From positions 5,890,001 through 5,954,000 of the forward strand of contig NZ_CP109162.1 in NCBI RefSeq assembly GCF_035920445.1: DNA of 64,000 bases, written 5' to 3'. The translations under genes were made by a program, and so were the position numbers. Positions 53,059 through 61,647 of the stretch are shown here, in pieces. Within the stretch, counting starts at the first letter, position 1; each line of letters starts with the position of its first letter. Below the pieces are notes generated by a model. The model was not told the DNA's origin. It did not search any database and saw only the letters and a list, made by a program, of their open reading frames with translations. This stretch comes from Nocardia sp. NBC_01730 (lineage in GTDB: Bacteria; Actinomycetota; Actinomycetes; Mycobacteriales; Mycobacteriaceae).

Positions 53059-54141
53059 ATGGCCACCGTGCAGTTCGAGGGTGTGACGCACCGCTACCCC
53101 GGCGCGCAGGCGCCCGCCGTCGACCAGCTCGAACTCGACATCGCCGACGGCGAGTTCATCGTGCTCGTCGGCCCGTCCGGCTGCGGCAAGTCGACCAGCC
53201 TACGCATGCTCGCCGGGCTGGAATCCGTTGCGGAAGGCCGCATCCTGATCGGCGGCAAGGACGTCACCGGCCTGCCTCCCCGTGCTCGCGACGTGGCGAT
53301 GGTGTTCCAGAGCTACGCGTTATATCCGAATATGACCGTCGCGCAGAATATGGGCTTCGCGCTGCGCAACGCGGGCATGAACAGGGCCGAGACCCAGCTC
53401 CGGGTGCGGGAGGCCGCGCAGATGCTGGAACTGGAGCAGCTACTCGACCGCAAGCCCGCGAAGCTGTCCGGCGGCCAGCGGCAGCGAGTTGCCATGGGGC
53501 GCGCCATCGTTCGCCGTCCACAGGTGTTCTGCATGGACGAGCCGCTGTCCAACCTGGACGCGAAATTGCGGGTGAGCACCCGCTCGCAGATCGCCGCGCT
53601 GCAGAAGCGGCTCGGCACGACCACGGTGTACGTCACCCACGACCAGGTCGAGGCGATGACTATGGGCGACCGCGTGGCGGTGCTGCGCGAGGGCAAGTTG
53701 CAGCAGATCGCCGCGCCCCGCAAGCTCTACGACAACCCGGTGAACACCTTCGTCGCGGGATTCATCGGTTCGCCGGGCATGAACCTGCTGGAGGCGCCCG
53801 TGCACGGCGGTTCCGCCGTGCTCGGCGATCTGCGAATTCCGCTGCCACGCAGCGCTGAAACGGGCGACCGAGTGGTTCTCGGCATCCGGCCGGAGTCGTG
53901 GGAGGTCACCACCGACACCGACAACAGCCTGGCCGTGGACGCGGAGTTGCTCGAGGAACTCGGCGCGGAGTCGTTCGTCTACAGCCACGGCGTCATCGAG
54001 GGGTGGACCAGCCGTTCCGGGAAGGTGGTCGCGCGCGTCGATCGTCGCTTTCGGGTGGCGCTTGGCGACCGACTTCGCCTGCGGCCCAAGGCGAACGACG
54101 TCTTCTTCTTCGACGCCGAAACCGAGGACCGCGTGCGCTGA
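53059..54141 (+). CDS. ugpC: ABC importer ATPase (UgpC/MalK-like)
   Basis: A 360-residue ATPase energising the UgpAE permease. Walker A GPSGCGKST, Q-loop FQSYALYPNM, signature LSGGQRQRVAMGR, Walker B VFCMDEPLSNLDAK and H-loop VTHDQ are in order. The C-terminal part is the TOBE regulatory domain found in MalK and UgpC. ATG at 53059 follows GAGGAG at 9 nt. Last gene of the operon. Confidence 0.93.
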   Translation: MATVQFEGVTHRYPGAQAPAVDQLELDIADGEFIVLVGPSGCGKSTSLRMLAGLESVAEGRILIGGKDVTGLPPRARDVAMVFQSYALYPNMTVAQNMGFALRNAGMNRAETQLRVREAAQMLELEQLLDRKPAKLSGGQRQRVAMGRAIVRRPQVFCMDEPLSNLDAKLRVSTRSQIAALQKRLGTTTVYVTHDQVEAMTMGDRVAVLREGKLQQIAAPRKLYDNPVNTFVAGFIGSPGMNLLEAPVHGGSAVLGDLRIPLPRSAETGDRVVLGIRPESWEVTTDTDNSLAVDAELLEELGAESFVYSHGVIEGWTSRSGKVVARVDRRFRVALGDRLRLRPKANDVFFFDAETEDRVR

Positions 54142-54149
54142 GAACCGGC

Positions 54150-54170
54150 CGACCGGACCGATTCCGGTCG
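54150..54170. terminator. Short hairpin between ugpC and the M13 protease gene
   Basis: A 7-bp stem CGACCGG/CCGGTCG with a 7-nt loop between convergent stops. Weak but well placed. Confidence 0.4.
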
Positions 54171-54175
54171 TCGGG

Positions 54176-56194
54176 TTACCAGATCTTCACGCGCTCAGCC
54201 GGGTCCAGGTACAGGGCATCGCCGGGTTCGACGTCGAACGCCTCGTGGAAGCTGTCGACGTTGCGCACCACGGCGTTGCAGCGGAACTCGGGCGGGGAGT
54301 GCGGGTCGATGGCGAGACGGCGGATGGCCTCCTCCGTCCTTGTTTTGGAGCGCCACACCTGCGCCCAGCCGAAGAACACCCGCTGCAGACCGGTCAGACC
54401 GTCGATCTCCGGCGCCTCGCCGCCGTCCAGCGAGATCTTGTATGCCTGCAGCGCGATGGAAAGGCCACCGAGGTCACCGATGTTCTCGCCTATGGTGAAC
54501 TCGCCGTTGACGGTGTGCTCGTCAGAGAGGGCCGTGGGCGACAGCGCGCTGTACTGGTCGATCAAAGCCTTTGTCCGCTTACCGAATTCGGCGCGATCCT
54601 CGTCGGTCCACCAGTCGATCATGTTGCCGTCGCCGTCGTACTTCGCGCCCTGGTCATCGAAGCCGTGGCCGATCTCGTGCCCGATCACCGCGCCGATACC
54701 GCCGTAGTTGGCGGCGTCGTCGGCGTTCATATCGAAGAACGGCGGCCGCAGGATGGCAGCGGGGAACACGATCTCGTTCATGCCCGGGTTGTAGTAGGCG
54801 TTCACCGTCTGCGGGGTCATGAACCATTCGCCGCGGTCGACCGGGCCACCGAGCTTGTTCAGGTCCCGATCGTGGTCGGCGGCGTAGCCGTTGCGATAGT
54901 TGCCGACCAGGTCGGCCGGGTCGATCGCGACGGCCGAGTAGTCGCGCCACTTGTCCGGGTAGCCGATCTTCGGGGTGAACTTCTCCAGCTTGGCCAACGC
55001 GGCCGCCCTGGTGTCCTGACCCATCCAGTCCAGCTGAGCGATATTGCGGCGGTAGGCCTCTTGCAGGTTGGCCACCAGCTCGACCATTCGGGCCTTGGCC
55101 GCGGGCGGGAAGTGTTCGGCCACATACAGTTTGCCGACCGCCTCACCGAGCAGGTCCTGCACCAGCGAGACGCCGCGCTTCCAGCGCTCTCGGTTCTCCT
55201 CGGTGCCGGTGAGGGTGCGGCCGTAGAAGTCGAAGTTTTCCTCGACCAGCGCGTCGGTCAGATACGGCGCGCGTGAACGGAGCACCCGCCAAGCCGCCCA
55301 GGCCCGCCAGTCGGCCGGCGACTCGGCGGCCCACACCTGGGCAAAGGTGCGCAGGTAGTCCGGCTGGCCCACCACCACTTCCGCGAACAGCTCGGGCCCG
55401 GGGCGGTCCGAGCCCTCGGCCAGCGCGGAAGCCCAGGCAACCCAGTCGAACTCGGGATTCTCCTCGGTCAGCGCCTGGAACGTGGTCAGGTTGTAGCGCA
55501 GTTCGGCGTCGCGGCGACGCACCACGTCCCAGTGCCCTGCGGCCAGCTTCTGCTCCAGCTCGAACACCCGCTGCCCGACGGTGTCCAGGTCCGCGGGCAG
55601 CAGTGCGGCGAGGCGGGGGTCGGCTGCGGCGAGGCCGAACATGCGGCCGATATGCGCGATGTACTTGGTGCGGATCTCGGCGAACTCGTCCTGTCGGTAG
55701 TAGGACTCGTCGGGAAGGCCGATGCCGGACTGAGTGGCATGCGCCAGGTAGCGGTTGGAGTCCTTGTCATCGGTGTCGACGTAGACGCTGACGGCACCGC
55801 CGACGCCGGTGCGCTGCAACCGGCCGAGCAGCGCGGCAAAAGACCCCTTGTCGGCTACCTCGTTGACGGCGGCCAGCTCGGCGGAGATCGGCGCGAGACC
55901 GGCGGCGGCTACCGTGTCGGTGTCCATGAAGCTGGAGTACAGATCGCCGATCTTGCGGGCGTCACTACCCGGCTCAGCGTCGGCGGCCGCGGCATTCTGG
56001 ATGATTGCCTGCACGTCCAGCTCGGCCTGGTCGTACAGCGTGCGGAACGCGCCGTCCGCCGCGCGGTCCGCCGGTATCTCATGCTCTGCCAGCCATTTGC
56101 CGTTGACATGCGCGAACAAGTCGTCCTGTACGCGCACGCCCTGGTCGAGATGAGACAGATCGATACCGGAAGGACGGGTCAGTTCGGAAGTCAC
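54176..56194 (-). CDS. M13-family zinc metallopeptidase (Zmp1-like)
   Basis: A 672-residue neprilysin-type peptidase. The zinc site is HEIGH (catalytic Glu between the two His) with the third ligand Glu in GENIGDLGG, and NAYYNPGMNEIVFPA forms the substrate-binding Asn-Ala-x-Tyr motif. No signal peptide or anchor is visible, like mycobacterial Zmp1 (Rv0198c). Zmp1 enzymes act on peptides and are linked with host interaction; that role is not visible here. GTG at 56194 matches the family's N-terminus; the extra upstream residues are Arg/Pro-rich noise. Monocistronic. Confidence 0.93.
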   Translation of the reverse strand: MTSELTRPSGIDLSHLDQGVRVQDDLFAHVNGKWLAEHEIPADRAADGAFRTLYDQAELDVQAIIQNAAAADAEPGSDARKIGDLYSSFMDTDTVAAAGLAPISAELAAVNEVADKGSFAALLGRLQRTGVGGAVSVYVDTDDKDSNRYLAHATQSGIGLPDESYYRQDEFAEIRTKYIAHIGRMFGLAAADPRLAALLPADLDTVGQRVFELEQKLAAGHWDVVRRRDAELRYNLTTFQALTEENPEFDWVAWASALAEGSDRPGPELFAEVVVGQPDYLRTFAQVWAAESPADWRAWAAWRVLRSRAPYLTDALVEENFDFYGRTLTGTEENRERWKRGVSLVQDLLGEAVGKLYVAEHFPPAAKARMVELVANLQEAYRRNIAQLDWMGQDTRAAALAKLEKFTPKIGYPDKWRDYSAVAIDPADLVGNYRNGYAADHDRDLNKLGGPVDRGEWFMTPQTVNAYYNPGMNEIVFPAAILRPPFFDMNADDAANYGGIGAVIGHEIGHGFDDQGAKYDGDGNMIDWWTDEDRAEFGKRTKALIDQYSALSPTALSDEHTVNGEFTIGENIGDLGGLSIALQAYKISLDGGEAPEIDGLTGLQRVFFGWAQVWRSKTRTEEAIRRLAIDPHSPPEFRCNAVVRNVDSFHEAFDVEPGDALYLDPAERVKIW

Positions 56195-56227
56195 GACATC
56201 CAGTATGCCGATACGCGCGCGGGTCGG

Positions 56228-56253
56228 CCCCCCGGCCGCATGCGACCGGGGGG
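56228..56253. terminator. GC-rich hairpin between the M13 and DUF397 genes
   Basis: Arms CCCCCCGG and CCGGGGGG, with an inner CGC/GCG continuing the dyad. It lies 15 nt beyond the DUF397 stop in its reading direction and just upstream of the M13 gene. Confidence 0.7.
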
Positions 56254-56268
56254 TGGTGAGCGGCGGAA

Positions 56269-56649
56269 TCAGGCAGGCAGGTGGATGTGGTCGAATTCGC
56301 CGTCGCGGGCGCCGAGCAGGAAGGCGTCCCACTCCTCAGGGGTGTAAGTGAGGGTAGTTGTGCCGCGGCGGAGTGTGGTGTGACCGTCCGCGGCGGTGTG
56401 TGTACTCAGTTCGCCCTCCGGTCGCCCGCGGGTGCGTAGGAGGTCGAGGAACGCGGTCCATTCGGCGGCGGTGACGGTGATGACGGGCTCTTCGGCCGTG
56501 CGGTGTGCCGGGTTGCGGCGATACTTGCTGTCACGGATGAGCACCGCATCACCATCGAACCGAACTTCGACGCATTGATTGCCGTTGTTCGATCGAGTCG
56601 ATGTGAACCAGCCGGTGGATACCGGCATGGGGCTTGCGGTGGTGGCCAT
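56269..56649 (-). CDS. DUF397 protein with one and a half domain copies
   Basis: A 126-residue protein. Residues about 10-70 form a full DUF397 domain (GWFTSTRSNNGNQCVEVRFD, then VTAAEWTAFL). Residues about 85-125 repeat only its second half (TTLTYTPEEWDAFLLGARDG, EFD). Most DUF397 proteins are 60-80 residues with one EW motif, so this is an internal partial duplication. The gene follows the XRE gene by 10 nt and is very likely co-transcribed and functionally paired with it. Confidence 0.85.
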   Translation of the reverse strand: MATTASPMPVSTGWFTSTRSNNGNQCVEVRFDGDAVLIRDSKYRRNPAHRTAEEPVITVTAAEWTAFLDLLRTRGRPEGELSTHTAADGHTTLRRGTTTLTYTPEEWDAFLLGARDGEFDHIHLPA

Positions 56650-56659
56650 GGCCAGGATT

Positions 56660-57511
56660 TTACACGCGGGAATAGTGCCTGATCAGGGCCAATGACTGCA
56701 TGCGTTGGAGTGATTGTTCGAGCGCGCGCACATACGCGAAGCTGAGATCGCGCACCAGATCCGGGTCGTCCACCGCCCCGCCGAACACCGCGCTCTCCGC
56801 CCAGCCGAAGGTGGGCAGCTGCTCGCCCGCGAAGTCGATGAGATGGAAGCTGGAGCCGCCGAGCACCGCGCCCGAGGTGGCGGCGAACGGGATCACCCGC
56901 ACCTCCACCGTCTCCAGTTCGTCGATCAGATCCGCCAAATAGTTCAGCTGCCCGCGAAGCACCTCCGGCCCGCCGGTCTCCTGCAGTAGGGTGCCCTCGC
57001 CGAACACCGCGGTCAGTTCGACCGGGTCCGGGCCGCGCAGCCGCTCCTGCCGACGCATCCGAATCGCCACCAGCTGCTCGACCTGTACTGGGCGGATCAT
57101 CACATCAGCGCTGATCAGCGCGCGGGCGTAGTCCTCGGTCTGCAGCAGGCCAGGCACGACGAGGCTGTCGTAGCTGCGGATGCTCTGCGCACCGAACTCC
57201 ATCCCGTACAACCGCTGCAGCTCCGGTCCGATCAGCGCCGACGACTTCGCCCACCACCCGCGCTGCTTGCTCGCCTCCAGTAGAGCGAGCAGCTCCGCGC
57301 GTTCCTCGGTCTCCACCTCGAGCAGCTCGAGCACCGGTCCGATGGTGCTGGTCGTGAGCACGCGCCTGCCCTTCTCCACGTGCGACCAGTTGGCCGGAGT
57401 GAACCCCACCCGCTCGGCGAAGCCCGCGGAGTCGAAGCCGCGCTGTTCCCGCAGCTCACGTAGCCGAAGCACCAGTTCCCAGCGGGCGACGGTCGGCGAC
57501 ACGGGTGCCAT
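56660..57511 (-). CDS. XRE-family regulator with DUF5753 domain
   Basis: A 283-residue regulator, related to the one at 5226. The helix-turn-helix is at residues about 12-68 (VLRLRELREQRGFDSAGFAE, followed by NWSHVEKGRR), and the DUF5753 domain has the typical YDSLVVPGLLQTEDYARALI and VEVRVIPFAA. The start at 57511 (ATG) gives the normal family length. It heads an XRE-DUF397 operon and is divergent from the gene at 57642, with a 130-nt shared control region. Confidence 0.9.
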   Translation of the reverse strand: MAPVSPTVARWELVLRLRELREQRGFDSAGFAERVGFTPANWSHVEKGRRVLTTSTIGPVLELLEVETEERAELLALLEASKQRGWWAKSSALIGPELQRLYGMEFGAQSIRSYDSLVVPGLLQTEDYARALISADVMIRPVQVEQLVAIRMRRQERLRGPDPVELTAVFGEGTLLQETGGPEVLRGQLNYLADLIDELETVEVRVIPFAATSGAVLGGSSFHLIDFAGEQLPTFGWAESAVFGGAVDDPDLVRDLSFAYVRALEQSLQRMQSLALIRHYSRV

Positions 57512-57641
57512 GCCTGGCGATGCTACGCCCCCTCCGACTCACCCGCGGGTGACTATTGTCAACCCAGTTGCACCCGGCTAGGGTCGGTAGCAGCGGTCGG
57601 TTTCCCAGCGATCCACCCGCATCGAGGCGAGGTTGTTCGTC

Positions 57642-58148
57642 ATGACTACGTCCCGCACCGAAACATACGGCCATACCGGGCCCCCGGATTTCCCGGAGAC
57701 CCAGGACGCGTTCGATCGCTGCCACCGGTATGGCTCGGAGCACGGTCTGTACGGCATCGTGGACCCGACCCTGGGGCGGATCATGCTGGAAGTCGGCTCC
57801 GTGGGCGCGGTCGTGATGCCCGCCGCATTCGGCAGGCAGGTGCGCGACCGGCTCACCGCGGGACTCGAACACCGGCCAGGGCCGATCATCGCGCATCCGC
57901 GCTCGGACCGCTGGACGTTCCTGACCGGCCCTACCGATAACTCATACCTGGATACCACGCTGTTCGCCGATCTGTTCCGGGTCTGCGCGTCGATCGCGCT
58001 GCCGGGCAGCCACATCGTGCTGCCCTCACCCACCGACGAACGCGGCGGCTATCGGGTCTGGGTCGACGCGCCTGAGGGAGACTTCCGCCGCGAACTCGCC
58101 GAGGTGATCACCGCCACCCGGGCGTGCGCCGCGGTCACCGGGGTGTAG
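57642..58148 (+). CDS. Conserved hypothetical protein divergent from XRE/DUF397 operon
   Basis: A 168-residue protein starting MTTSRTETYGHTGPPDFPET. The stretch GPIIAHPRSDRWTFLTGP followed by a helical end resembles short actinobacterial proteins that accompany XRE regulators and that look like a fragment of a prim-pol-type fold; this likeness is weak. ATG at 57642 has GAGG 9 nt upstream. The divergent arrangement, repeated in the module near 6 kb with a different partner, suggests shared regulation. The end overlaps the convergent DUF4190 gene by 14 nt. Confidence 0.7.
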   Translation: MTTSRTETYGHTGPPDFPETQDAFDRCHRYGSEHGLYGIVDPTLGRIMLEVGSVGAVVMPAAFGRQVRDRLTAGLEHRPGPIIAHPRSDRWTFLTGPTDNSYLDTTLFADLFRVCASIALPGSHIVLPSPTDERGGYRVWVDAPEGDFRRELAEVITATRACAAVTGV

Positions 58149-58617
58149 GAGCGGGCGGCGGAGTCAGTGTGACGCTGTATTTGTCCTGTAGCTTCTGGTT
58201 CCACTCGCGTTCGCACTGATCGATTTTGGACTGGTCGTTGCCTGCCTTACTGATGCAGTCGATGAAGTCCTTGCCGCCGGAGTCGACGAAGAAGCTGTAG
58301 CCCACGACAGTGATCACGATGGCGGCGATGAGGCTCAGCACGCCGAGGACTAGGCCTGCGATCGCCATGCCGGTGCCACCCGCGGTACCCGAGCGGGCCT
58401 TGATCAGCGCGACTACGCCGAAGATTAGTGCGAAGATGCCGAACAAGTAACCGCCGACGACCGTCCAGCAGCTCAGCAATCCGAGGATGCCGAGCACCAG
58501 CGCGGTGATCGCGAGGCCCCTGCCTTTGGGCGACTCCTGCCAATAGGCGGGCTGGCTCGGCGGCGGGTACTGCCCCGGGGGCGGCGGGTACTGGCCGGGC
58601 GGGGGATATTGCGACAT
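58135..58617 (-). CDS. DUF4190 membrane protein with Pro/Tyr/Gln-rich N-terminus
   Basis: A 160-residue protein. Residues 1-30 repeat GQYPPP-like units; two transmembrane helices follow (about 37-60 and 83-108) around the SGTAGGTGMAIAGLVLGVLS segment that defines DUF4190. The C-terminal 45 residues are charged with two Cys (DCISKAG, QCEREW). Function unknown; such proteins often accompany septal or envelope functions. ATG at 58617 follows GGAGAGGA. It overlaps the convergent gene by 14 nt. Confidence 0.85.
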   Translation of the reverse strand: MSQYPPPGQYPPPPGQYPPPSQPAYWQESPKGRGLAITALVLGILGLLSCWTVVGGYLFGIFALIFGVVALIKARSGTAGGTGMAIAGLVLGVLSLIAAIVITVVGYSFFVDSGGKDFIDCISKAGNDQSKIDQCEREWNQKLQDKYSVTLTPPPAPTPR

Positions 58618-58696
58618 GGACTTCCTCTCCGTCAGTGCCTCGCGATGCTCGGTCCGGGCGAGGTGGTACGACAGTGCGCGACGGTCGCCGTCATCG

Positions 58697-58738
58697 CGCT
58701 CCCGACAGACCGCTCCCGACAGACCGCTCCCGACAGAC
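58697..58738. repeat. Three perfect copies of a 14-bp tandem repeat
   Basis: The unit CGCTCCCGACAGAC occurs at 58697, 58711 and 58725 without gaps, between the pirin stop (58754) and the DUF4190 start (58617) on the minus strand. It could be a protein-binding iteron in the DUF4190 promoter or a variable-number repeat. Confidence 0.8.
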
Positions 58739-58753
58739 ATTGATGCGAAACGA

Positions 58754-59542
58754 CTACTGGGCGCCCAATCGCGCGTGCATCTCCCACACCAGGATTTCCG
58801 AAGGCTGCCTCGCGACAACGCGCTGCCCTCCGGTCCTGGTCAGACGCACCGCGTCGCCCTCATATAGCGGGCCGACCCCCTCCATTTCCACCTCTCCGCG
58901 CGCGACGAACAGATGCAGGTACGGTGCGTCGGGCAGGTCTACGACCGATTCGACGCCCGGCTCCGCGCTTGCCATACGCGCCGCATGCAGCGCCGAATGG
59001 CTGCTGTTGATCGCGATGGCGGTGCGATCGCGGTAGCGCGGCAGGCCCGAGGCGACCGTCACCAGGCCACCGCCGGCCAGCTCGTCATCGATCTCCAGTT
59101 GTTCGTAGCCCGGGGTGAGGCCTGGTTCATCGGGCACCACCCACATCTGCACGAAATGCACCGGGTCCTCGTGCTCGGAGCGATGGTCATCCAGTCGCCA
59201 CGAGTCGTTCTTCTCCGAGTGCAGGATGCCGGTGCCCGCGCTCATCCGCTGGGCAAGCCCGGGGTAGATGATGCCGCTGTGGCCGAGAGAATCCTGGTGC
59301 ACCAGGCTGCCGCCGAGCACCCAGGTCACGATTTCCATGTCGCGATGCGGGTGGGTATCGAAGCCCTGACCGGGAGAAACGATGTCTTCGTTGTTGACGA
59401 GCAGCAGACCGTGATGTGTGTTGTCGGGATCGTAATGCTCGCCGAACGAGAACGAGTGCTTCGAATCCAGCCACGAGATCCGGGTCTTCAAACGGTCGCC
59501 GCCGCGGTGAACATCGATGTGTGGTGTCGTGAGTGTGGACAT
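58754..59542 (-). CDS. Pirin-family protein
   Basis: A 262-residue bicupin. The metal site is present: HPHRDMEIVT (two His), GTGILHSE (His and Glu), as in pirins that bind Fe or act as quercetinases. The C-terminal cupin carries HLFVARGEVEMEGVGPLYEG. It may be a redox-linked cofactor or a dioxygenase; the sequence does not decide. ATG at 59542 has GAGGAGG 5 nt upstream; the longer frame is not needed. The DUF4190 gene lies downstream on the same strand across the 14-bp repeats. Confidence 0.9.
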   Translation of the reverse strand: MSTLTTPHIDVHRGGDRLKTRISWLDSKHSFSFGEHYDPDNTHHGLLLVNNEDIVSPGQGFDTHPHRDMEIVTWVLGGSLVHQDSLGHSGIIYPGLAQRMSAGTGILHSEKNDSWRLDDHRSEHEDPVHFVQMWVVPDEPGLTPGYEQLEIDDELAGGGLVTVASGLPRYRDRTAIAINSSHSALHAARMASAEPGVESVVDLPDAPYLHLFVARGEVEMEGVGPLYEGDAVRLTRTGGQRVVARQPSEILVWEMHARLGAQ

Positions 59543-59775
59543 CAGGTCCTCCTCTCGGGACCGTGCACCGATCGCCATCCAGGGTAGGAGCACTCCCATC
59601 GCGGTACTCCACATTCCTAGTAAATTGTCCTGCACTCGGCATTTTACGCGAGCGACCACTGGGTGAACGGCAGGCGAGCAGAACCAACCGGTACGTCGAA
59701 ACGCCGGGCCATCTCGCCGGATAGCGCGACCCAGCGCCGACCGCCAAGCGCCACAATGGAACCGGAGGTGACGAC

Positions 59776-60240
59776 GTGCTGGGACCCGATGAACTCGCCC
59801 GGATAGAGCGGCAACTCCGCAGTGAAGCGCACCGCGACGGCATCACACATTTCGTGATCGGTGTCGCCGTGTTCCGCGAGCGCAGACTTCTAGTGGTGCG
59901 CCGGGTGCCCGACGACTATCACGGCGGTATGTACGAACTCCCCGGCGGCGGTGTGGAATCCGGGGAGACATTCGCCGAATGCGTGACGCGGGAATTGCTG
60001 GAGGAAACGGGGCTGCGGGTACGCGCCGTCACCAGCTTTCTGGCCGGATTCGACTACGCGACCCGGACCAAGGCGAAAGTGCGCAAATACAGCGTCGTTG
60101 TGGAGGCGGAACCGGGCGATGTCGCCCTCACACCACGGGAGCACGACGCGTTCGCCTGGATCGACGCGGGTGCGCTCGACGAGCTGCCGATGGCGCCGGA
60201 TATGCGGGCGACGGTGAGCACGCTCCTCGACCAGGTTTGA
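59776..60240 (+). CDS. NUDIX hydrolase
   Basis: A 154-residue pyrophosphohydrolase. The Nudix box is complete at residues about 57-79 (GGGVESGETFAECVTRELLE followed by ETG). The substrate may be an oxidised or alarmone-like nucleotide; it is not visible. GTG at 59776 has GGAGG 7 nt upstream. The MFS gene follows 54 nt later on the same strand. Confidence 0.9.
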   Translation: MLGPDELARIERQLRSEAHRDGITHFVIGVAVFRERRLLVVRRVPDDYHGGMYELPGGGVESGETFAECVTRELLEETGLRVRAVTSFLAGFDYATRTKAKVRKYSVVVEAEPGDVALTPREHDAFAWIDAGALDELPMAPDMRATVSTLLDQV

Positions 60241-60294
60241 GCCGGTCGAGAAGTTGTTCGCTCGTTGTCGAGCGGACGCAGTACCCTCGCGAAC

Positions 60295-61647
60295 GTGTCG
60301 ACTGGTCGCTCCGAAGGTCTGAGCTCCGCGGAGGAACGGCCCGCCCCGCTGCGCGCCGCGCTGCGTGAAAGCCCGGGCGTGTCGCGGCTGGCCGTGGTCC
60401 GGTTCGCCGGGCAGTTCGGCGACGGGATGTTCCAAGCGGCGCTGTCGGGCGCGATCCTGTTCAACCCCGAACGGCAGACCGATCCGCTGGCCATCGCCGC
60501 AGGCTTCGTGGTGCTGCTGCTGCCGTATTCGCTGATCGGACCGTACGCGGGTGCGCTGTTGGATCGATGGGACCGGCGCGCCGTGCTGCTGGTGGCCAAC
60601 GTGTTCCGTGCGGCCTTGATCGGCGTGGTGAGCGCGGGACTGCTCGCGGGGATGGGGGAGACGCCGCTGCTGTTACTGGCGCTGGCCGTGGTCGGAATCA
60701 GCAGGTTCGTACTGGCCGGTGTGTCGGCGGCACTGCCCCGGGTGCTGGCTCGAGCGTGGCTCGTGCCGATGAACGCGGTGTTCACGACGGTGGCCGCCGG
60801 GTGTGCCGGGCTCGGCGCGGCTACCTCGGTGGCGGTGATCGGCCTGATCGGGGCGGGGGATTTCGCCTCGGCGGTCGCGGTGGCGCTCAGCGGAGCCGGT
60901 TCGGTGCTCGGCGCGGTGCTGGCGGCCGGGTTCCGCCCGCGGGTTCTCGGTCCCGCAGCCGAGGCGAAGCCTGGAGAGAACACCGTGCACGCCATCGCCG
61001 CAGGCCTGCGCACGGGCGCCGCGGCTGCCTGGGAATCGGTACAGGTCACCACGGCGATGCTGGGCATCGGCACACACCGGATCGTGTTCGGCGTGAATAC
61101 GTTGATCATGGTGCTGGTATTGCGCCAGGCTCCGCTGGACGGCTCCGGGCTCAGCGGTGGTCTGGTCGGCTTCGGCGTCGCTATAGCCGCCACCGCGGCG
61201 GGCATGCTGGTTGCCGCCGTCGTCGCGCCGCTGCTCATACCCCGCTTCGGGCGCCCGCGCACGGTGGTCGCCGGTCTGCTCACCGCGACGCTGGTGCAGC
61301 TCACGCTCGTCACGCCGATCGCGTTCGCCGATTCGGCCACCGCGATGCAGCGTGCGCATCAGCTCCTGCTGGTCGGTGCGTTCCTGCTGGGACTGGCCGG
61401 ACAGACGATCAAACTGACCGGTGACGTCACCATGCAGATCGACATCGATGACGCACGGCGCGGCCAAGTATTCGCGCTGCAGGACACCGTCTTCAACATC
61501 GCGTTCGTGCTGGCCATCGCCCTTGCTGCGCTGGTGATGCCGGAGGATGGGCGATCGCTCGCCGTAGTGCTGGCCGGCGCCGCGATCTACTGCGCGGGAA
61601 TCGCGGCAATCGCGCTGAACACGCGCCGCGGCACGCTTACGCGATGA
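60295..61647 (+). CDS. MFS transporter (12 TM, MFS_3-like)
   Basis: A 450-residue transporter. The motif-A equivalent between helices 2 and 3 reads GPYAGALLDRWDRRAVLLVA. Twelve helices fit. It resembles enterobactin-exporter-like or uncharacterised actinobacterial MFS proteins. GTG at 60295 is favoured because the N-terminus then starts STGRSEGLSS; the ribosome binding site is weak. Its end overlaps the convergent gene by 11 nt. Confidence 0.85.
   Translation: MSTGRSEGLSSAEERPAPLRAALRESPGVSRLAVVRFAGQFGDGMFQAALSGAILFNPERQTDPLAIAAGFVVLLLPYSLIGPYAGALLDRWDRRAVLLVANVFRAALIGVVSAGLLAGMGETPLLLLALAVVGISRFVLAGVSAALPRVLARAWLVPMNAVFTTVAAGCAGLGAATSVAVIGLIGAGDFASAVAVALSGAGSVLGAVLAAGFRPRVLGPAAEAKPGENTVHAIAAGLRTGAAAAWESVQVTTAMLGIGTHRIVFGVNTLIMVLVLRQAPLDGSGLSGGLVGFGVAIAATAAGMLVAAVVAPLLIPRFGRPRTVVAGLLTATLVQLTLVTPIAFADSATAMQRAHQLLLVGAFLLGLAGQTIKLTGDVTMQIDIDDARRGQVFALQDTVFNIAFVLAIALAALVMPEDGRSLAVVLAGAAIYCAGIAAIALNTRRGTLTR

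Noticed and set aside
49814..54141. Naming the ABC importer substrate as glycerophosphocholine
   Set aside because: Gene order matches mycobacterial ugpAEBC, but the binding-site residues of UgpB cannot be judged from sequence alone, and many sugar importers share the architecture.
59644..59850. A minus-strand frame ending GEMARRFDVPVGSARLPFTQ-like
   Set aside because: The peptide looks fairly protein-like, but there is no ribosome binding site, it overlaps the NUDIX start, and no relative is recalled. Too weak to list.
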